From: Firmicutes bacterium UBA5559
GTDB lineage: Bacteria; Bacillota; Clostridia; Peptostreptococcales; Anaerovoracaceae
Reading direction: 5' to 3'
DNA: 10,671 bases
Assembly: GCA_002425705.1 (NCBI GenBank)
Contig: DIMT01000012.1
Span: 14,013-24,683 of the forward strand
Each line of letters begins with the position of its first letter. Positions within the stretch are counted from its first letter, which is position 1. Below the pieces are notes generated by a model. It did no database searches, was not told where the DNA came from, and saw nothing but the letters and a program-made list of their open reading frames with translations. Of the stretch, positions 7,875-10,671 are shown piece after piece. A program made the position numbers and the translations under genes.

Positions 7875-9683
7875 ATGAAAACGACTATCATCAAGCTGAT
7901 CATCGCCATCGCCGCTTTTTCCCTGACGGTGGCCACCGTTGTGGGGAGCATCACCTTTTCCAGAAGCTCCGAATACTTGCAGCGGGAAATCGAATCCAAC
8001 GTGCGGAACAACGCAGAAAAATATGCCAACCAGTTCAGCGCCATCTTCAATCACACAGAAGGAATGGTGGATTCCCTGGTCGCCTTCGTGTCCGTCACCT
8101 TTGATCCTGAAGAGCTGGCCCGGGATCCCGGTTATATGGAGCGTTACAAGGAGCAGCTGAGGGGAGTCATAGCGGAAACCATCTCTGCCACCACCATCGC
8201 CCATGGCCTCTACGTCACATTCAATCCGGATTTGTCCCCCAATAATGACGAGGTCTGGTATTCCTATCAGGATGGTGTCGCCACTTACATCGAAGCGGAC
8301 TTTGAGGGTAATCTGCGGGATTTCAGCTCACCCTATCCGGAGGATATGCAGTACTACTTTGCCCCGATTAAAGCTGGCCGGGCCGTCTGGACCGGACCAT
8401 ATTATGATAGGGATATCCGGATTGATGTACTTTCTTATTCCAAGGCCATCTATGCGGGAGAGTTTTTCATAGGAATCGCCGGCGCCGATGTAACCACCGG
8501 GGATACCACCGATATCATCAAAACCATGCATCCATACAACAATAAAGGCTATGCCTTTCTCCTCAACGACGAACTGGACTTTATCATCTCTCCCGGCTCC
8601 ATTCCGGCAAAGTCTCTCCATGACATGATCCCGGAATCCTATGTCCAGGTTGCCTCTCAAATGATGCAGCAGCCTTCTGGCAACCTTAGGCTGGAAGTGA
8701 ATGAGAAGCGTTATATTACCGGCTATGCCCGGCTGAATAATGGCTGGATTCTGGGAATATCCCAGCTTCGGGAACAAGCCTTCAGCCCGATTTACAATCT
8801 GAACCGTGTCCTGCTGGGTCTGGGAGTCGTCATTTCCTTGCTGATTGTCCTGTTTTCCACCCTCTTTTCCATCTCCTTCTCCAGGCCTATCACCATCCGG
8901 CAGAACACCCTGGAAGCTCAGAACCGGGAAAAGGACGTCCTGCTGATGTATCAGTCACGGCAGGCTAAAATCGGAGAAATGGTGGGAAATATCGCTCATC
9001 AGTGGAAACAGCCCTTGAACAGTATCAACCTGGTACTGGCCAACATCATGGACAGCTACCGCTTTGGCGAACTGGATGAAAAATCCCTGAATGCCAGCGT
9101 CAGCAAGGCAGAAGATATCATCCACAACATGTCGGAAACCATCAGCGATTTCACCGGATTCCTGAAACCCCCAAAGGAAAAGGAGCACTTTGATGTCCAC
9201 GACAGTATGGCCATGGCCCTGTCCCTGATGGAAGAAAGCCTGCACAAGAACAATATCCGGGTGAATTACCAGAAAGAAGACTGTTGCATGGCTTATGGCT
9301 ATGCCAACGAATTTTCCCATGTTCTGTTCAATATCATTGGAAATGCCCGGGATGCCATCCTGGACGAGGCCCCCTCCGATAAACAAATCGATATTGTTAT
9401 CCGAAAGGAAGGCAGAAGCCTCTTCATCCAGGTGGTGAATCGAGGCTGCCACATCGCAGAAGATACGCTGGCCCTGGTCTTTGACCCCTACTTTACCACT
9501 AAGGAGGAGCGAGGGGGTACCGGAATTGGCCTATATATATCAAAAGTAATCATCGAACAGAGAATGAACGGCAAAATATGGCTTCAGAACATTGAAGACG
9601 GTGTCAGCTGTGCCATCAGTCTCCCTTGCTCTGATAACATCAGTTTCCAGGAGGATAGTCATGAATCACTCTCATCATCATGA
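7875..9683 (+). CDS. Membrane sensor histidine kinase with extracytoplasmic Cache domain
   Basis: A 602-residue two-component sensor. A signal-anchor TM helix (about 7-28) is followed by a large extracytoplasmic segment (about 30-308) with features of a double-Cache ligand-binding domain, including VWTGPYYD at 171-178 and YSKAIYAGEFFIGIAGADVT at 188-207. A second TM helix spans about 311-333, with no clear HAMP domain, then a short coiled linker. The phosphoacceptor region GEMVGNIAHQWKQPLN (367-382) puts the acceptor at His375. The ATPase domain has an intact N box (NIIGNARDAI, 486-495), F box (FDPYFTT, 536-542) and G2 box (GGTGIGL, 547-553). The G1 box reads VNRGCHI (521-527), where DxGxG is expected, so the adenine-contacting Asp is Asn522. 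The ATG follows GAGGG by 6 bases. The 3' end overlaps the response regulator gene by 23 bp, which marks it as the cognate partner. Small organic acids or amino acids are common Cache ligands, but the ligand here is unknown. Confidence 0.88.
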   Translation: MKTTIIKLIIAIAAFSLTVATVVGSITFSRSSEYLQREIESNVRNNAEKYANQFSAIFNHTEGMVDSLVAFVSVTFDPEELARDPGYMERYKEQLRGVIAETISATTIAHGLYVTFNPDLSPNNDEVWYSYQDGVATYIEADFEGNLRDFSSPYPEDMQYYFAPIKAGRAVWTGPYYDRDIRIDVLSYSKAIYAGEFFIGIAGADVTTGDTTDIIKTMHPYNNKGYAFLLNDELDFIISPGSIPAKSLHDMIPESYVQVASQMMQQPSGNLRLEVNEKRYITGYARLNNGWILGISQLREQAFSPIYNLNRVLLGLGVVISLLIVLFSTLFSISFSRPITIRQNTLEAQNREKDVLLMYQSRQAKIGEMVGNIAHQWKQPLNSINLVLANIMDSYRFGELDEKSLNASVSKAEDIIHNMSETISDFTGFLKPPKEKEHFDVHDSMAMALSLMEESLHKNNIRVNYQKEDCCMAYGYANEFSHVLFNIIGNARDAILDEAPSDKQIDIVIRKEGRSLFIQVVNRGCHIAEDTLALVFDPYFTTKEERGGTGIGLYISKVIIEQRMNGKIWLQNIEDGVSCAISLPCSDNISFQEDSHESLSSS

Positions 9684-10446
9684 TCCAGCTATGCAGGAAA
9701 ACACTTTAAAGGAAATGAAGGTTCTTTACGTGGAAGATGATCAGGCTACCGCGGAAGAACTGAGTCAATTTCTGAAGCGGCGGGTCGGGAAGGTCTACGT
9801 CGCTAAGGATGGCCAACAGGGCCTGGAACTCTTTGAGGAAAATCGGCCGGATATCATCATCGCCGACCTGTTTCTTCCGAAAATTGGCGGAATTGAAATG
9901 GTGAAAGCCATCCGCAGCAAAGGCTTCGAGACACCGGTCATCATAACTTCCGCGGTGAGCGATTCCAATGTGATTCTCAGTGCAGTCGATGCCGGAATTC
10001 TGAAATATCTGCTGAAACCCATCCGAACCACGGAATTGCTGAAGGAACTGACGGAGATTGCCGATAAGATTTCAGACACCGCTTCCCGTTCCTCCGAATA
10101 TTTTTTCCCGAATAAAAAAGATCTGGAAAGCCGGGTAAAAAAAGAATTTTCTGCAATGCTGAAGGCCGCTACCGGCAAAGGTCCCAGGGATGTGATCGTT
10201 TTTATCTCTCATGGAACCCTGGAAATATGCTGTACGGAAGTGATGACCCCTTATGAAAAAACACTTCTTGACAATTTTCATAATTTTGCTATAATTGAGC
10301 AAAACAGACGATTATTCTATCAGATCATGGATCATAAGTTTTCCGAAATGATCCGGCAGATCCTGGAACGGGATGTCCACCTGACGGAAACTGAGATCAA
10401 TCTGAAGCAGGATCGCAACAAATTAATATTCCGAATCGGGGTCTGA
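9661..10446 (+). CDS. Response regulator with C-terminal MpsC-like (DUF2294) domain
   Basis: 261 residues. The ATG at 9661 is preceded by GGAGG at 7-base spacing and lies inside the kinase gene end; the frame is open further upstream, but that part only repeats kinase coding sequence. After a histidine-rich N-terminus (MNHSHHHD) comes a complete receiver domain (about 18-138): acidic pocket E25-D26-D27, phosphoacceptor D69 (IIIADLFLPK), S97 and K119-P120. Residues about 155-261 are not a DNA-binding domain. They carry a GKGPRDVIVF stretch (172-181), then VMTPYEKTLL (194-203) and an end reading KLIFRIGV, which I recognise as the DUF2294/MpsC family (B. subtilis YbcI and S. aureus MpsC type). 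In S. aureus MpsABC is reported as a membrane-potential-generating / bicarbonate-uptake system. Here the domain is presumably a protein-interaction or membrane-related output controlled by phosphorylation. Family assignment is from memory of the motif pattern, so a profile search should confirm it. Confidence 0.85.
   Translation: MNHSHHHDPAMQENTLKEMKVLYVEDDQATAEELSQFLKRRVGKVYVAKDGQQGLELFEENRPDIIIADLFLPKIGGIEMVKAIRSKGFETPVIITSAVSDSNVILSAVDAGILKYLLKPIRTTELLKELTEIADKISDTASRSSEYFFPNKKDLESRVKKEFSAMLKAATGKGPRDVIVFISHGTLEICCTEVMTPYEKTLLDNFHNFAIIEQNRRLFYQIMDHKFSEMIRQILERDVHLTETEINLKQDRNKLIFRIGV
10268..10295 (+). promoter_or_regulatory. Full-consensus promoter inside the response regulator gene
   Basis: TTGACA (10268-10273), a 16-base spacer, then TATAAT (10290-10295), with TGC directly before it giving an extended -10. 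Both hexamers match the sigma-A consensus at every position. It lies in the MpsC-domain part of the regulator gene, in a stretch that uses AT-rich codons (CTT, ATA, ATT, AGA, TTA) unlike the surrounding coding sequence. The expected start is near 10302, reading in the same direction as the gene. Confidence 0.65.
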
Positions 10447-10448
10447 TG

Positions 10449-10525
10449 TACCAGGCGTCCGCCAACTGGTAACAGGGGGATGGACGAAGCATCGGAGAAA
10501 AGCGATTTGGCTTCCATGTTGGAAG
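10449..10525 (+). other. 3' untranslated segment with short stem-loops
   Basis: TACCAG (10449-10454) can pair with CTGGTA (10466-10471), and CTTCC (10511-10515) with GGAAG (10521-10525) around a 5-base loop. The base composition resembles coding DNA, but no convincing gene is present. A 16-codon frame from 10480 has its GGGGG directly against the ATG, too close for translation. Confidence 0.35.
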
Positions 10526-10526
10526 G

Positions 10527-10557
10527 TTAAATTGAAAATGTTTTATTGTCAATTTAA
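10527..10557. repeat. Perfect 9-bp inverted repeat next to the terminator
   Basis: TTAAATTGA (10527-10535) and TCAATTTAA (10549-10557) are exact inverted copies separated by 13 bp. The right arm abuts the terminator stem, sharing its first base, so the transcript could form two adjacent hairpins. Being all A/U apart from one G-C pair, the stem is weak; a protein-binding site in DNA is an alternative. Confidence 0.5.
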
Positions 10558-10590
10558 ACCCAGCACATTTATTTGTGTTGGGTTTTTATT
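10557..10590 (+). terminator. Strong intrinsic terminator of the kinase-regulator operon
   Basis: AACCCAGCACA (10557-10567) pairs with TGTGTTGGGTT (10574-10584), eleven pairs including one G-U, with a 6-base loop TTTATT. The run TTTTT and further T-rich sequence follow. It is about 110 bp downstream of the response regulator stop. Confidence 0.92.
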
Positions 10591-10671
10591 ATTTTTTATA
10601 GACTCATTGTAAAATCAAATTGAACCAATAAAAAATCCATAGTGACCTTTTCTGTTGTAAAATAGTTTTGC
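10591..10671. other. AT-rich intergenic sequence at the right edge
   Basis: No gene, RNA or convincing promoter is seen here. The only repeat noted is TTGTAAAAT, present at 10607-10615 and 10655-10663. It probably belongs to the upstream region of a gene beyond the window. Confidence 0.5.

Larger units (their letters stand above)
10302..10587 (+). ncRNA. Candidate small RNA from the 3' end of the response regulator gene
   Basis: The span runs from the predicted start of the internal consensus promoter to the U-tract of the strong terminator, about 285 nt. The first 145 nt overlap the regulator coding sequence; the rest contains several potential stem-loops and the terminator hairpin. It holds an in-frame ATG (10327) that could give the last 39 residues of the regulator, but without a Shine-Dalgarno. 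No known RNA family is recognised. This is a prediction from promoter plus terminator only. Confidence 0.35.

Noticed and set aside
9592..9660. Upstream extension of the response regulator frame
   Set aside because: It lies wholly within kinase coding sequence and lacks a ribosome binding site, while ATG 9661 has GGAGG at good spacing.
10480..10530. A 16-codon reading frame after the response regulator
   Set aside because: Its GGGGG abuts the ATG with no spacing, and such a short frame has no other support.
10525..10555. Minus-strand TTGACA near the terminator as an antisense promoter
   Set aside because: The hexamer 17 bases downstream is TAACCT, a poor -10, and the TTGACA is part of the AT-rich inverted repeat.
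10591..10671. Promoter or IS end at the right edge
   Set aside because: AT-rich sequence with TAAAAT-like words but no matching -35 at proper spacing, and no terminal repeat pair or target duplication in the window.

Overview
The window looks like chromosome of a Bacillota bacterium, most likely an anaerobe of the class Clostridia. This rests on protein style (UvrA and UvrB sequences, the short NAPRT N-terminus), strong purine-rich ribosome binding sites, consensus sigma-A promoters and U-tract terminators, with base composition close to half G+C. The species cannot be fixed from the sequence alone. There are no rRNA, tRNA, CRISPR, IS or prophage features.

Left 6.3 kb, minus strand: a tightly packed operon read right to left, uvrB - uvrA - a DMT/EamA transporter - pncB. 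UvrB and UvrA are the damage-recognition half of nucleotide excision repair. The transporter starts inside the end of uvrA (17 bp overlap) and pncB starts inside the transporter stop codon (4 bp ATGA overlap). pncB is cut by the left window edge. The operon has a clear promoter directly in front of uvrB, placed so close to the start codon that the predicted mRNA is nearly leaderless.

Middle: a divergent intergenic region (about 6260-6391) carries the uvrB promoter, a near-perfect 11-bp inverted repeat, and an extended -10 promoter for a plus-strand Si-type citrate synthase. A hairpin with a U-rich tail follows the citrate synthase gene and ends exactly at the ribosome binding site of the next gene.

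Right 2.8 kb, plus strand: a two-gene signalling unit. The first gene is a membrane sensor histidine kinase (two TM segments, extracytoplasmic Cache domain, HQWKQPLN-type phosphoacceptor region). The second, overlapping it by 23 bp, is a response regulator whose output is not DNA-binding but resembles the MpsC/DUF2294 domain, known from membrane-potential and bicarbonate-uptake systems. The kinase ATP site lacks the usual aspartate of the G1 box. Inside the 3' end of the regulator gene sits a promoter with both hexamers at full consensus plus an extended -10. Together with a structured 3' region and a strong intrinsic terminator, it suggests a small RNA of about 285 nt made from the end of this operon. 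The last ~80 bp are AT-rich intergenic sequence with no gene seen.

The most interesting material is the Cache kinase / REC-MpsC pair with its internal promoter, followed by the leaderless-looking uvrB promoter and the divergent operator-like repeat.
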